Positions 37,599 through 46,998 of a stretch of DNA of 64,000 nucleotides are shown here, in pieces; position 1 is the stretch's first letter, and each line of letters begins with the position of its first letter. Position numbers and translations under genes: made by a program. The stretch is taken from the NCBI RefSeq assembly GCF_029433295.1, contig NZ_JAQTHV010000003.1:62001-126000 (forward strand), read 5' to 3'. The stretch is from Bifidobacterium sp. ESL0784 (GTDB lineage Bacteria > Actinomycetota > Actinomycetes > Actinomycetales > Bifidobacteriaceae). The notes below the pieces were generated by a model. It had not been told where the DNA came from, made no database searches, and saw nothing but the letters and a program-made list of their open reading frames with translations.

Positions 37599-38483
37599 TT
37601 AGGCGCTTACGGAACCATCGTTACCGGAACCGCCTGAGCCAGAACCATATTGATTTAGCAGCTGCTGCGAGAGATCGTTGACGTTGATGCCCTTGTAAAT
37701 CAGCCAGAATTCAAAGACCGTAGCGATGACACCAAGTACCATGCATATGGTGGCCACCCAGAAGCCTTTCATATGGTATTTTCTGGTACGCCACATCGAA
37801 AGGGCGCCGGTGATGGCCGGAAGGAAGGTAATCGGAAGGAACATAAGAATGACCGAGGCAATCGCCATGGGATCCCAATGCCCCTTGTACGGGTTTTGTA
37901 CGGGGTCATTCATGTCGACGCCGTTGTGCATATCCGGCTGGTATCCAGGAGTTCCCGGGCCACCCGACAGAACCGGACCATTGTTGTATGGCTGAGGGCT
38001 GTTGTACGACTGCCCATAGAAATTGTTCGGATTGCTGCCATAGCCTCCCGGCATCTGAACCGGACCGCCATAGGGAGCATTTTCTCGATCGCCTTGGTAG
38101 CCTTCCATGCCGTTGCCATAGCCACTACCCATTTGCGGGTTGCCCTGACCGCTCTGAACATTCATCTGGTTGCTGGGTTGATTCTGGCTTTGGGGCTTCT
38201 TCTCGGGCTTGCCATAGACATAGGGATTATATTGCGGAGGAAATTGGCTGGCCATCGCCCCGTACTCGGGGACTTTCATCTGTCCGTATTGCGGTTGATC
38301 CGGCTTCGTATCGCCGGAAGCGGGAACCACATTCGAAACATCCGTACCCGCATTCGTACCCGGCGTGACTTGCGAATCCTCAGGTGATGGATGGTCCGGA
38401 ACCTGACCCATAGGAGCGGCATTGGCCGGTGGATCCTGGCGATCCGTGCCGTTCGCCTTGAACGGGTTTTGAGATTCATTCAT
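37599..38483 (-). CDS. DUF4190-type membrane protein with a Pro/Asn/Gln-rich head
   Basis: A 294-residue protein. Residues 1-205 are disordered, rich in Pro, Asn, Gln, Gly and Tyr. Residues about 210-275 hold two membrane helices (AIASVILMFLPITFLPAITGAL and FWVATICMVLGVIATVFEFWLI). A Gly/Ser tail follows. The layout fits DUF4190 envelope proteins of actinobacteria. ATG 38483 has GGAG 6 nt upstream. It is a single-gene unit inserted between pheT and argC. Confidence 0.78.
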   Translation of the reverse strand: MNESQNPFKANGTDRQDPPANAAPMGQVPDHPSPEDSQVTPGTNAGTDVSNVVPASGDTKPDQPQYGQMKVPEYGAMASQFPPQYNPYVYGKPEKKPQSQNQPSNQMNVQSGQGNPQMGSGYGNGMEGYQGDRENAPYGGPVQMPGGYGSNPNNFYGQSYNSPQPYNNGPVLSGGPGTPGYQPDMHNGVDMNDPVQNPYKGHWDPMAIASVILMFLPITFLPAITGALSMWRTRKYHMKGFWVATICMVLGVIATVFEFWLIYKGINVNDLSQQLLNQYGSGSGGSGNDGSVSA

Positions 38484-38553
38484 GATGCACTCCAAAATCA
38501 GGTAGATATTGACGGAGCCTGCGAACCTATTGAGTGCGCAGACTCCGCATCAT

Positions 38554-38581
38554 TTCGTTTCCAAGACGTCTTGGAAACGAA
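38554..38581. repeat. Perfect 28-bp palindrome after pheT
   Basis: TTCGTTTCCAAGAC and its exact reverse complement adjoin each other without a spacer. It starts 2 bp beyond the pheT stop and lies 71 bp before the DUF4190 gene. As RNA it would form a 12-bp stem with a 4-nt loop but has no T run, so it could be a processing site, or an operator for the next gene. Confidence 0.8.
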
Positions 38582-38583
38582 TA

Positions 38584-41187
38584 TCAGGCACGCAACTGCG
38601 CACCTATCGTCTCTGCTTTATCGACAATAGCCTTGCGGATGGCCTCCGTGTCGTCGCTGGTCAGCGTCTTATCCGGAGAGCGGAATGTCACCGAGTAGGC
38701 CAAGGACTTCTGATGCTCGCCCAGCTGGTCACCGGAGAAGACATCGAAGAGCTCGATGGACTCGAGATTGTCGCCCGCGGCCTCTTCGATGACCTGCTGC
38801 AATTGCGCGGCGGTGACCGTATCGGGAACCGTAAAGGCGAGATCCTGCTTGACCGGCGGGAAGGTTGAGATCGGCTTGGCCTGCACTGGCTTGCCACTCA
38901 ATGTGTCGAAGAGCGCGGTCAGATTCAATTCGAATGCAGCGGAATGCTCCGGGAAACCGAGCGCGGCATTGACATGCGGATGCAGCTCGCCGACCATGCC
39001 GACATACGTATCGCCAGCCATGACCTTGGCGGCGCGACCCGGATGCCATTGCATCGGCACATCCTGCGGTTCCGGCTGGACAATCGAAACCTTGGCACCG
39101 AGACGGTCGGCAACACGGTTCATTGCTTCCACAGCATCGCTGTAATCGACATCGTGGCTTTCGCCCAGCCAACCGGTTTCAACGGCCTTGCCAGTCAGGA
39201 TTGCGGCGACATGCAGCGGCTGCTCGGGCAGACCGGCATCGAGCGCCTTGAGCTGATCGTCGCTCGGACGCTGGCCACCGGGCAAAGCCGGAATGGCGGG
39301 AGCGTTCGGATCCCAGAGATAGACGTGGCCGATTTCGTAGAGCGAGATGTTCTCGAGACCACGACGCAGGTTGCGCTGAACGGTCTGTGCAAGCGTCGGC
39401 AGAACTTCGCGACGCAGATATGGCCGGTCACCGGCCAACGGGTTGGCGACCTCGACGCTCACCGGCTTGATTTCGTCAGAATCGTAGCCGAATGCCTTGA
39501 AGTCGGCATCGCCGACAAACGGATAGCTCAGCGTCTCAACCAGACCGTATTCGGCCAATTCGTTGGCCACGTCACGTTGGCGCTGTTGGTCGGGTGTCAG
39601 CCCGACTTCGCCTTCGACCGGGGCAGGTGGCATGATGACCGGAATCTCGTCGTAACCGACGAGACGCGCGATTTCCTCGACCAGATCACAAGGCATGGTG
39701 AGATCCGGACGCCAGGTCGGAGGAACCACGGAGATATGGCCGTCTTCCTTGCCGTCGCTGACCTTGCAGCCGATGTCCTCGAGAATCTCGCGGATACGCT
39801 GGTCGGAAGTATCAAGCCCGGTGAGGCGCTTGGTCTCGGTGAACTTGAAATCGATGGCCTCACGGGGCTGCGTGTTGTTGACATCGATCGGGGTGTGGGA
39901 AGGTTCGCCATGGCCGTACTTGGCCATCAGATCGGCAGCCATTTGAGCGGCCGCCGGTTGCAACGCATAATCCACGCCGCGCTCGTAACGCTTGGAGGCC
40001 TCGGACGGGGTCTTGTGACGACGTGCAGAACGGGCGATGGTCACCTGGTCGAAATGCGCGGATTCCAGAAGGATGTTCTTGGTGTCGGCAGTGACTTCGC
40101 CGTAAAGACCGCCCATGACGCCGGCGAGGCCAAGAATGCGGGAACCGCGCTTACCGTCGGGCGAATCGGTGATGAGTAGATCCTCGACGCTCAGATCGTG
40201 CTTCTTGCCGTCAAGCGTCGTCAGCGTCTCACCCTTGTTGGCGCGGCGGACGACAATCGGCCCGCAGATCTTGTCTAGGTCGTAGGCGTGCATCGGCTGG
40301 CCCAAATCCATCATGACGTAGTTGGTGACGTCCACAGCCAGCGAAATCGAACGCATGCCGGCACGGATCAGACGACGACGCATCCAGCTCGGAGTTTCCG
40401 CCGACGGGTCGAAGTTGCGCACGATACGGGCATAGTAGCGGTCGCAACCAGGCACGCCGTGAATCGGGTTGTTGTCTTCAATCTCAACTTCGATATCGCC
40501 CTTGCCATTTTCCGCGACCTTCGGAGTCTCGGCATTGAGTGCGTCAACCGGATCGGTGTAGGTTGCACCAGTGGAATGGTGGTATTCGCGCGCCACACCA
40601 CGGTAGGAAAGCGTATAACCGCGATCAGGGGTGATGTTGATCTCCAGAACCGGCTGGTCGAGATGCAGCAGATGCATCACGTCGTCGCCGGGCTTCAGCG
40701 CATCGGCCTCCTCCTTGCTGAATCCGTAATGGTTCAAGAGGATGATGCCGCTGTGATCGCTACCCAAGCCAAGTTCACGTTCCGAGGCGCACATGCCGTT
40801 GGAGATGTGACCGTAGGTCTTGCGCGGTTCAATCTTGAAATCGCCGGGCAATACTGCTCCCGGAATGGTGACGACGACCTTTTCGCCGGCCGCCATGTTC
40901 GGCGCACCGCAGATGATGCCGCGAGGTACCTTGTTGCCGTTTTCGTCGGTGTCGTTATACTGTTCGCCCACGTCGACGTGGCACCAGTTGATGACCTTGC
41001 CGTTCTTCTGTGGTTCGGGCGTGCAGTCGACCACATAGCCGACCACGATCGGCCCGGTGACCTGCGAGGAATGAATCTCCTCTTCCTCAAGGCCGACGTG
41101 AACCAGATCCTTGGCAAGCTGTTCATACGTGAGACCGGCCGGAACCTCGACGTGTTCCTTAAGCCAGTCAATATCTACCATTGGCAT
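38584..41187 (-). CDS. pheT: Phenylalanyl-tRNA synthetase beta subunit
   Basis: An 867-residue subunit with the tRNA-binding EMAP-like domain (residues about 45-160), B3/B4 editing domain (QPMHAYDLDKI), B5 domain and carboxyl-terminal anticodon-binding FDX-ACB domain (ISTFPPVKQDLAFTV). It begins 7 bp after pheS; GGAG is 10 nt before ATG. The perfect palindrome follows the stop. Confidence 0.97.
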   Translation of the reverse strand: MPMVDIDWLKEHVEVPAGLTYEQLAKDLVHVGLEEEEIHSSQVTGPIVVGYVVDCTPEPQKNGKVINWCHVDVGEQYNDTDENGNKVPRGIICGAPNMAAGEKVVVTIPGAVLPGDFKIEPRKTYGHISNGMCASERELGLGSDHSGIILLNHYGFSKEEADALKPGDDVMHLLHLDQPVLEINITPDRGYTLSYRGVAREYHHSTGATYTDPVDALNAETPKVAENGKGDIEVEIEDNNPIHGVPGCDRYYARIVRNFDPSAETPSWMRRRLIRAGMRSISLAVDVTNYVMMDLGQPMHAYDLDKICGPIVVRRANKGETLTTLDGKKHDLSVEDLLITDSPDGKRGSRILGLAGVMGGLYGEVTADTKNILLESAHFDQVTIARSARRHKTPSEASKRYERGVDYALQPAAAQMAADLMAKYGHGEPSHTPIDVNNTQPREAIDFKFTETKRLTGLDTSDQRIREILEDIGCKVSDGKEDGHISVVPPTWRPDLTMPCDLVEEIARLVGYDEIPVIMPPAPVEGEVGLTPDQQRQRDVANELAEYGLVETLSYPFVGDADFKAFGYDSDEIKPVSVEVANPLAGDRPYLRREVLPTLAQTVQRNLRRGLENISLYEIGHVYLWDPNAPAIPALPGGQRPSDDQLKALDAGLPEQPLHVAAILTGKAVETGWLGESHDVDYSDAVEAMNRVADRLGAKVSIVQPEPQDVPMQWHPGRAAKVMAGDTYVGMVGELHPHVNAALGFPEHSAAFELNLTALFDTLSGKPVQAKPISTFPPVKQDLAFTVPDTVTAAQLQQVIEEAAGDNLESIELFDVFSGDQLGEHQKSLAYSVTFRSPDKTLTSDDTEAIRKAIVDKAETIGAQLRA

Positions 41188-41194
41188 TGTTGGT

Positions 41195-42262
41195 TCACTC
41201 CCCCATCACAAACTGTTTGCTGAAACGCACGTCGCCTTCGACGAGGTCGTGCATGTCGTTGATATCGTGGCGCAGCAAGAGCGTGCGCTCCATGCCCACA
41301 CCGAACGCGAAGCCGGTATAGACGTTCGGGTCGAGGCCTGCCGAACGCAGCACGTTCGGGTTGACCATGCCGCAGCCGCCCCACTCGATCCAGCCTGGAC
41401 CGCCCTTCTTATCAGGGAACCAGAGATCAAGCTCGGCGCTGGGCTCAGTGAACGGGAAGTAGCTCGGGCGTAGGCGGCTCTTGGCCTCCGGACCGAACAT
41501 CGAGACGGCCAGCTTGTCGAGCACGCCCTTGAGGTCGCCCATTGTCAGACCCTTGTCGACGGCCAGCGCCTCGCACTGGTGGAAGACAGGCGTATGGGTG
41601 GCATCGAGTTCATCGGTGCGGAACACGCGACCGGGGGAAGCGATATACAGCGGCACACCGCGGGTCAAGAGCGCGCGCACCTGATCGGATGAGGTCTGCG
41701 TGCGCAGAACCATGTTGCTTCCGACGAATCCGGCGGCGTCTTTGGCCTGATTTCCCTTGACGTAGAAGGTGTCCTGCATCTGGCGGGCCGGATGATCGGG
41801 GCCAAAGTTCAGCGCGTCGAAGTCGTACCATTCGGTTTCCACTTCGGGACCGGCGGAAATCTGCCAGCCCATGGAGATAAAGAGGTCTTCGACGTCCTCC
41901 ATGAGCTTGGGCAGAGGATGACGGGCACCCAGCGGCTTACGGTTGACGGGCAACGTCATGTCGACCGTCTCGGAGGCGAGCTGGCGGGTCTCTTCTTCGG
42001 CCTTAACTTCTGCTTCCTTCAGCCCAAACGCACGTCCGAAATCGGCGCGTAGCTTACCCATGAGCTGGCCGGCGCCCTTCTTCTCGTCTGCGGGAAGCCC
42101 TCCGATGGCACGGCTGGCTTGGGTCATCGCTGACTCAGCCCCGGCGTACTCCGTCTTGATGGCTTTGAGCTCCTCCATGGTGGAGGCACTTTTGATTTTC
42201 GAGATGCCCTCGGCGACCGCATCGGTCACCGCTCCTGCATCGAATGACGCACTCTGTGCCAC
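41195..42262 (-). CDS. pheS: Phenylalanyl-tRNA synthetase alpha subunit
   Basis: A 355-residue catalytic subunit with an amino-terminal coiled coil and class II motifs: motif 2 in LRTQTSSDQVRAL..FRTDELDATHTPVFHQCE and motif 3 near GVGMERTLLLRHDINDM. The frame is open to 42337, but AAAGGAAAGGG directly precedes GTG 42262 by 5 nt, so GTG is taken as the start. It forms an operon with pheT. Confidence 0.94.
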   Translation of the reverse strand: MAQSASFDAGAVTDAVAEGISKIKSASTMEELKAIKTEYAGAESAMTQASRAIGGLPADEKKGAGQLMGKLRADFGRAFGLKEAEVKAEEETRQLASETVDMTLPVNRKPLGARHPLPKLMEDVEDLFISMGWQISAGPEVETEWYDFDALNFGPDHPARQMQDTFYVKGNQAKDAAGFVGSNMVLRTQTSSDQVRALLTRGVPLYIASPGRVFRTDELDATHTPVFHQCEALAVDKGLTMGDLKGVLDKLAVSMFGPEAKSRLRPSYFPFTEPSAELDLWFPDKKGGPGWIEWGGCGMVNPNVLRSAGLDPNVYTGFAFGVGMERTLLLRHDINDMHDLVEGDVRFSKQFVMGE

Positions 42263-42425
42263 GAGTACCCTTTCCTTTAAGTTTTTGCAAACCTTGAAAC
42301 GTCGCGGAATCACATGCGCAAAAGTCATGAATCCCAAGCGTTTACAGCCTTTTCATTGTTTCAATATGACTCGACATAGCATTGTGCCCGTTTGCACTTA
42401 TTTCTGTGTGATGAAGAAACCCGTT

Positions 42426-43334
42426 TTACCGACGTTGCGCAGCGTCCCGTGCCATCGCCAACGTAAAAAGCATCACCGAAGTGCTCGTGGCGAGATTCAG
42501 TGATTCAGCCTTGCCATACAATGGAATGGACACGATGCGCTGCACACGTTCCAGCACATCGGCCGGCAATCCGCGAGCCTCATTGCCGAACAGAATCGTT
42601 TGAGAAGAATTGCCGCCTTTTCGGCTGTTTTCAGGCTCCTGATATTCTTTCACCACGTCAATCAACGATTCCGGCTTGACCTTTTGCGTACCGTAGACAT
42701 CCGCTGCCATGATTTCACGATTGTGCTCTTTGGACCATGCAAAGAATTCCTCGGTGCTCATGGTGACCACGGGCAAATGGAACAAGGAACCAGCTGTGGA
42801 TCGGATGACCTTCGGATTGAACCGGTCGACGCAATCGTCCACGAAAATAACCGCATGGCATCCGGCGGCATCGGCCGAACGAATCACGGTTCCGGCATTT
42901 CCTGGGTCACGGATCTGCCAGAATGCAGCGACCGTCTTATCTCTATGAGTGACAATGGCGGAGGAATCCTCAAATTCATTCGACATCTGATGCTGCATGG
43001 CTTGCAAATCGCCGACGGCGACGATGCCTTGCGAGTCCGTACTCATACGATGCATCACATCACCGGTGATCTGATGAATGTAAAGCCCACACTCATCTGC
43101 TTTCTTCGCGATGTCACCGACAACCGATGAAAGCAGCCCATCCTGCCGCTCGCCCATCTCGACGTAGCAATCCTCGACCACTTCCGGCATCCACTGCACG
43201 ATTTCGCGCACGGACTGCGGCCCCTCGATCAGGAACCTCCCGGCCTTTTTGCGGGCTTTGTTCTTTTCCAGCTCCGCCACGCGCCGCACGCGATCGGATT
43301 TGGGATTATCAATAATGTGCTGATTAAAAGGCAT
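42426..43334 (-). CDS. TrmH/SpoU family RNA methyltransferase
   Basis: A 302-residue 2'-O-methyltransferase of the SPOUT fold. It has an L7Ae-like substrate-binding part (KARKKAGRFLIEGPQSVREI) and motifs 1-3 (QIRDPGNAGTVIRSADA, ILFGNEARGL, IPLYGKAESLNLATSTSVMLF). It probably modifies 23S rRNA; the nucleotide is not predictable. Position before pheST is typical for actinobacteria. Confidence 0.92.
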   Translation of the reverse strand: MPFNQHIIDNPKSDRVRRVAELEKNKARKKAGRFLIEGPQSVREIVQWMPEVVEDCYVEMGERQDGLLSSVVGDIAKKADECGLYIHQITGDVMHRMSTDSQGIVAVGDLQAMQHQMSNEFEDSSAIVTHRDKTVAAFWQIRDPGNAGTVIRSADAAGCHAVIFVDDCVDRFNPKVIRSTAGSLFHLPVVTMSTEEFFAWSKEHNREIMAADVYGTQKVKPESLIDVVKEYQEPENSRKGGNSSQTILFGNEARGLPADVLERVQRIVSIPLYGKAESLNLATSTSVMLFTLAMARDAAQRR

Positions 43335-43482
43335 AGCTACACTTTACGCGCGGTCATTGCCATCAATCTTTATTGATGTCCTTCCTTTTTATTCACTTGT
43401 ATCCACCAATAAGAAAAATGACAACCTAATCATATTGGATAATCGATTTCAATCCAAACGAATAAGCATCCGCTGGTAAAAC

Positions 43483-46143
43483 TCAACCGCCGAAGAAGGT
43501 GAAGGTACCGGCGAAGGCGGAGGCTATTAGCGAGATCATGGGGACTGCGGCACACACGATGACGAAGGCCCAATCCCGGGGATGGACATGGCTGACACGG
43601 GCATGGGTGCGTGGGGTGTCGCCGCCGAAACCTCGGGCTTCCATGGCGGTGGCGAGCGTGGTGGAACGGCGGATGGAGAGCACCAGTAAGGCGAAGGTCT
43701 GTGGGAAGAACGCCTTGACCTTGTTTTCGTCGCCAAGACCTCGCGAACGGCGGGAGGCGGTAAGCGCAGCCCAATCGTCACGCAGCACAGAGAAGAGGCG
43801 CATACCCGCGAGGCCACCGTATACGAATCGGTCAGGCAGATGAAGGATCTGGCTGAAGGAATCCGCCAAGTCCGTGGTTTCGACGCCAAGAACCGCGATA
43901 ATGGCGGGAATACCGACGGCAAGAATACGAATGCCCGTGGCGAGCGCCAGCACCGCCGAACGGTCAGTGACGGTAATCATCGCCCAATGCCACCAGATTC
44001 GGCCTCCCTCCTTGCCGTAGAGCAGGACGGCGAGCGCCGAACCGGGGGCACCGATAAAGACCGGCCAAGTCGATTTGATTACACGCCACGGCGACAGGCC
44101 GATGCAAGAGAGCAAAATGAACTCGATAAGCAACGCGACACTGGCCGAAACCCAATCAAGGCTGAAAATCAACGGCAATGCGGCGATAAACCCACCTAGC
44201 ATTCTGAACGTCGGGTTGAGCGAAGCCAAAAACGGCGAACGACTGGACTGACGTTCTTTTTCGTCTCGTTCATTGACCGGTGTCACGGTGATTTCAGAAT
44301 CCGAAGGTGCTACGTCGTCTTCTGGTTGCGTTAACTCACTATTTTCGGACACGTGCATCGAAGGAACACCCTCAGTGTCCCCCCGCGCTTGCAATTCGAT
44401 GACACGGGCGTCAAGAGCCGTGACCAAATCACGATCATGTGTCACCACAATGACGCTGACGCCATCGCCGCGCAGGGAATGAATCAGCGAGACGATCTGC
44501 ATCCATGTGCGCCGGTCCTGCCCGAACGTCGGCTCGTCAAGGATAATCACGCGAGGTGCAGCCGCAAGCGAGGCGGCGACGGTAAGGCGACGCTTCTCAC
44601 CTCCGGAAAGCGTATATGGATTGACCGAGGCATACTGTGAAAGTCTGAACCGCCGCAACAGTGCCATGGCCTTTTCTTTAGCCTCATCCTCTGGAGCACC
44701 CGTGCGCATTGGTCCCAGCATGACTTCCTCGAGGACGCTACCCCGCGCGAACTGGTGCTCAGGGTTCTGAAAAACGTAGGAGATGCGCGCCGCCAGTTCC
44801 GTCGATTTCCAATCCATCGGCGAATTGCCGCTTGCGCCTTCCGTCAGTTCAGGCGAAGCTTCGACACTGCCTGCCACCGGCTCCAGCAACCCCGCCAATG
44901 TCAGCGAAAGCGTGGATTTACCGACACCGTTGCGACCCACCAAGGCCGTGATCTGCTCGGCCGCAAACGACAAGTTGATATGCTCGGCTATGGCTTTGCC
45001 GTTACGGCCGATGGCCAAATCGTTGGTAGAAAGCAACGTCTTGCCATCACCGATCGCGGGGTCGCTGGCAGGCTCGTCATCGGTATGGATGCGATGGATC
45101 TCGTCTTCTTGACGACGATATTTGTCCGGCAACCAGATGCCGAGAGCCGCGAAATCCAAATCGCGATTCTCGAACACTTCGTCCGGCGTGCCGTCTGCCA
45201 CCACGATGGTGCGGCGGAACCCGCTGTGGTCGATTTCAACATCATCTCCAACTTGGGTCACACGAGCTTTGACCTGATCTTCAGATTCAAGTCCCAGAAC
45301 AATGACCCTGTCGATAAGGTCGATCCACGGGCCGGCACGATGCTCGACCAGCAGCATAGTCGCTTCTGTATCATGTAACACTTCAGATACTGCGCCGACA
45401 ACCTGCTCAACCCCTTCCGGATCGAGGTTGGCAGTCGGCTCGTCCAGTAGCAACGCCCCGGGCTGCATGGCCAGCGCACCGGCCAACGCAAGACGCTGCA
45501 TCTGCCCGCCACTTAAATGCATGGTGGAACGATGCAACTGCAATCCTTCAAGTCCTACTGCAGCAAGGCTTTGCTTTACACGTTCCCAAATTTCAGGCCG
45601 TGGCACACCCATGTTTTCCGGACCAAAGGCGACGTTATCGCCCAAACGCTCGAAAATCGTCTGCGCGTCTGGGTCCTGCAACACAAGTCCGACTCGTCCA
45701 TGGGCGGCGGCAGCCGGTATGCCATCGACGAAGACACCACCCTCGGTGACGCCTCCTTCGGAATCCTCGACTGCGACAACCTGATTCGTTTCATTTTGGC
45801 CGGCTTGGTTCGCGGTTTCCGTAGTATCCCCACCAAGTAGACCGGAAGCACCCTCAAGTATGGTCGATTTGCCGATGCCGGAAGCGCCGAGAAGAAGCAC
45901 ATGCTCGCCAGGGCGAATGTCAAGGTTCAAGCCTCGCACGGCAAAATGACGGCGTGAAGCGTGTCGATAGCCCCATTTTTTAAAACTGACTGAAGCTGGC
46001 TGCACCTTGGTGGAAGATTTGCCATCAACGTGTTTTCTATCTTGCAAAGCAGCTTGATCAATGGCACTATCGGCATCCACGGCATGCTGAAGCGAACCAT
46101 CGCCTTTTCGGCTAACGGCTGCCTTCGCTTGTTTACCTTGCAT
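43483..46143 (-). CDS. ECF transporter energy module: fused A-A-T protein (YkoD-YkoC type)
   Basis: An 886-residue fusion. The first ATPase (Walker A GASGIGKST at 86-94, LSGGQ 210-214, LLLDEPTANLD) and the second (GRNGVGKST at 403-411, LSGGE 512-516, IILDEPTFGQD) are followed by an EcfT membrane domain (about 649-886) with coupling motifs SRRSRG (797-802) and AMEARG (833-838). A polar linker joins the second ATPase to EcfT. ATG 46143 follows GGGGGAG closely; an upstream ATG at 46155 is less likely. It lies 40 bp after the S-component gene and under the same TPP riboswitch, so it should energise thiamine-precursor uptake. Confidence 0.93.
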   Translation of the reverse strand: MQGKQAKAAVSRKGDGSLQHAVDADSAIDQAALQDRKHVDGKSSTKVQPASVSFKKWGYRHASRRHFAVRGLNLDIRPGEHVLLLGASGIGKSTILEGASGLLGGDTTETANQAGQNETNQVVAVEDSEGGVTEGGVFVDGIPAAAAHGRVGLVLQDPDAQTIFERLGDNVAFGPENMGVPRPEIWERVKQSLAAVGLEGLQLHRSTMHLSGGQMQRLALAGALAMQPGALLLDEPTANLDPEGVEQVVGAVSEVLHDTEATMLLVEHRAGPWIDLIDRVIVLGLESEDQVKARVTQVGDDVEIDHSGFRRTIVVADGTPDEVFENRDLDFAALGIWLPDKYRRQEDEIHRIHTDDEPASDPAIGDGKTLLSTNDLAIGRNGKAIAEHINLSFAAEQITALVGRNGVGKSTLSLTLAGLLEPVAGSVEASPELTEGASGNSPMDWKSTELAARISYVFQNPEHQFARGSVLEEVMLGPMRTGAPEDEAKEKAMALLRRFRLSQYASVNPYTLSGGEKRRLTVAASLAAAPRVIILDEPTFGQDRRTWMQIVSLIHSLRGDGVSVIVVTHDRDLVTALDARVIELQARGDTEGVPSMHVSENSELTQPEDDVAPSDSEITVTPVNERDEKERQSSRSPFLASLNPTFRMLGGFIAALPLIFSLDWVSASVALLIEFILLSCIGLSPWRVIKSTWPVFIGAPGSALAVLLYGKEGGRIWWHWAMITVTDRSAVLALATGIRILAVGIPAIIAVLGVETTDLADSFSQILHLPDRFVYGGLAGMRLFSVLRDDWAALTASRRSRGLGDENKVKAFFPQTFALLVLSIRRSTTLATAMEARGFGGDTPRTHARVSHVHPRDWAFVIVCAAVPMISLIASAFAGTFTFFGG

Positions 46144-46183
46144 GTGCTCCCCCATCGATGTCTGAAATTCTACCTGATACCGC

Positions 46184-46813
46184 TCACTTGGAAGCGAGCC
46201 GAACCTGACGGCCGGAAGCGAATTTGTCAATGGCACCGGTTTTGGCGATGGCTATGTAGAGATACCACACCAATACGCCTGCGACCAATGCGCCGGAAAT
46301 CACCGTAGCAACCAAATACCACATGCCGTAAGCGCCGGTCATCTTAAAACCCTGCAAGTGGGTGAAGAAGGTATAGGCCCAACAGCCGACAGCGGAAACC
46401 GCTCCCGAAAGGGTCATCGTGAGCAGGTTCCAGACCTTGTAGGCGACGCAAAGGAAGACAATTTCGGCGCAAAGCCCCTGCACCAACGCGATAAGGAACG
46501 TCTCCATGCCGCCCCAACTGTTGCCGAGCAACGATTCGAGCACGCCGGCGACAACTTCAGCGTAAGTCGCAGCACCCGGTTTACGAACGATTACTGCCGC
46601 AAGAGGTCCCGCGAACAGCCAAAGCCCGTTCATCAGACCGCCGAGACCCGGAACCAGAGCGTCCAGAGGAGAACCGATCGGGCCATACAGCAAGGCCGCA
46701 GCCCAATAGACGAAGGTGCTGACCACTCCGATGACCGAAGCGACAGCGATGTCGACGACGCGCCACCGAAGATTCGGTTTGGAGACGACAGTTGCTCGTT
46801 TTGTTGATGCCAT
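46184..46813 (-). CDS. ykoE: ECF transporter S component, YkoE family (thiamine or HMP uptake)
   Basis: A 209-residue membrane protein with about 5-6 helices, including VVDIAVASVIGVVSTFVYW and GGLMNGLWLFAGPLAAVIV, matching YkoE-type substrate-binding subunits. The TPP riboswitch upstream indicates thiamine or hydroxymethylpyrimidine as ligand. AAAGG lies 9 nt before ATG 46813 and is part of a predicted sequestering stem. Confidence 0.9.
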   Translation of the reverse strand: MASTKRATVVSKPNLRWRVVDIAVASVIGVVSTFVYWAAALLYGPIGSPLDALVPGLGGLMNGLWLFAGPLAAVIVRKPGAATYAEVVAGVLESLLGNSWGGMETFLIALVQGLCAEIVFLCVAYKVWNLLTMTLSGAVSAVGCWAYTFFTHLQGFKMTGAYGMWYLVATVISGALVAGVLVWYLYIAIAKTGAIDKFASGRQVRLASK

Positions 46814-46818
46814 GATTT

Positions 46819-46865
46819 GTGCCTTTCCACTGTGCACACCGTTTATCGGCGTGCATATAAGGCAC
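46819..46865 (-). promoter_or_regulatory. SD-sequestering hairpin of the riboswitch expression platform
   Basis: On the minus strand GTGCCTT (46859-46865) pairs with AAGGCAC (46819-46825), which includes the ykoE SD. A 9-bp inner hairpin (46833-46841 with 46847-46855) brings them together. No T run follows, so control is likely translational. Confidence 0.7.
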
Positions 46866-46874
46866 GGGAAAAGA

Positions 46875-46984
46875 GCGACGTCCGTGCGCCGGCATTGTCC
46901 GGACTCACGTTCATTCGGTCGAGGAAATCCTCATCTCAGCCAGCCGTTTGCAAGTGCAGAGAGCCAGCCCCCGTGTCAGTTCGC
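46875..46984 (-). ncRNA. TPP (THI-box) riboswitch
   Basis: About 110 nt on the minus strand. P1 is GCGA/TCGC. The conserved pyrimidine-sensor GGCTGAGAT is present after the ACACGGGGGC helix, and the pyrophosphate-sensor side reads ATGAACGTGAGTCCGG, ACAATGCCGG, CGCACGGA, close to the TGAACCTGATCTGG..AATGCCAGCG..GGGA consensus. It precedes ykoE by about 60 nt and should switch off uptake when TPP is high. Confidence 0.92.
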
Positions 46985-46998
46985 CATCCTAGAGCAAT

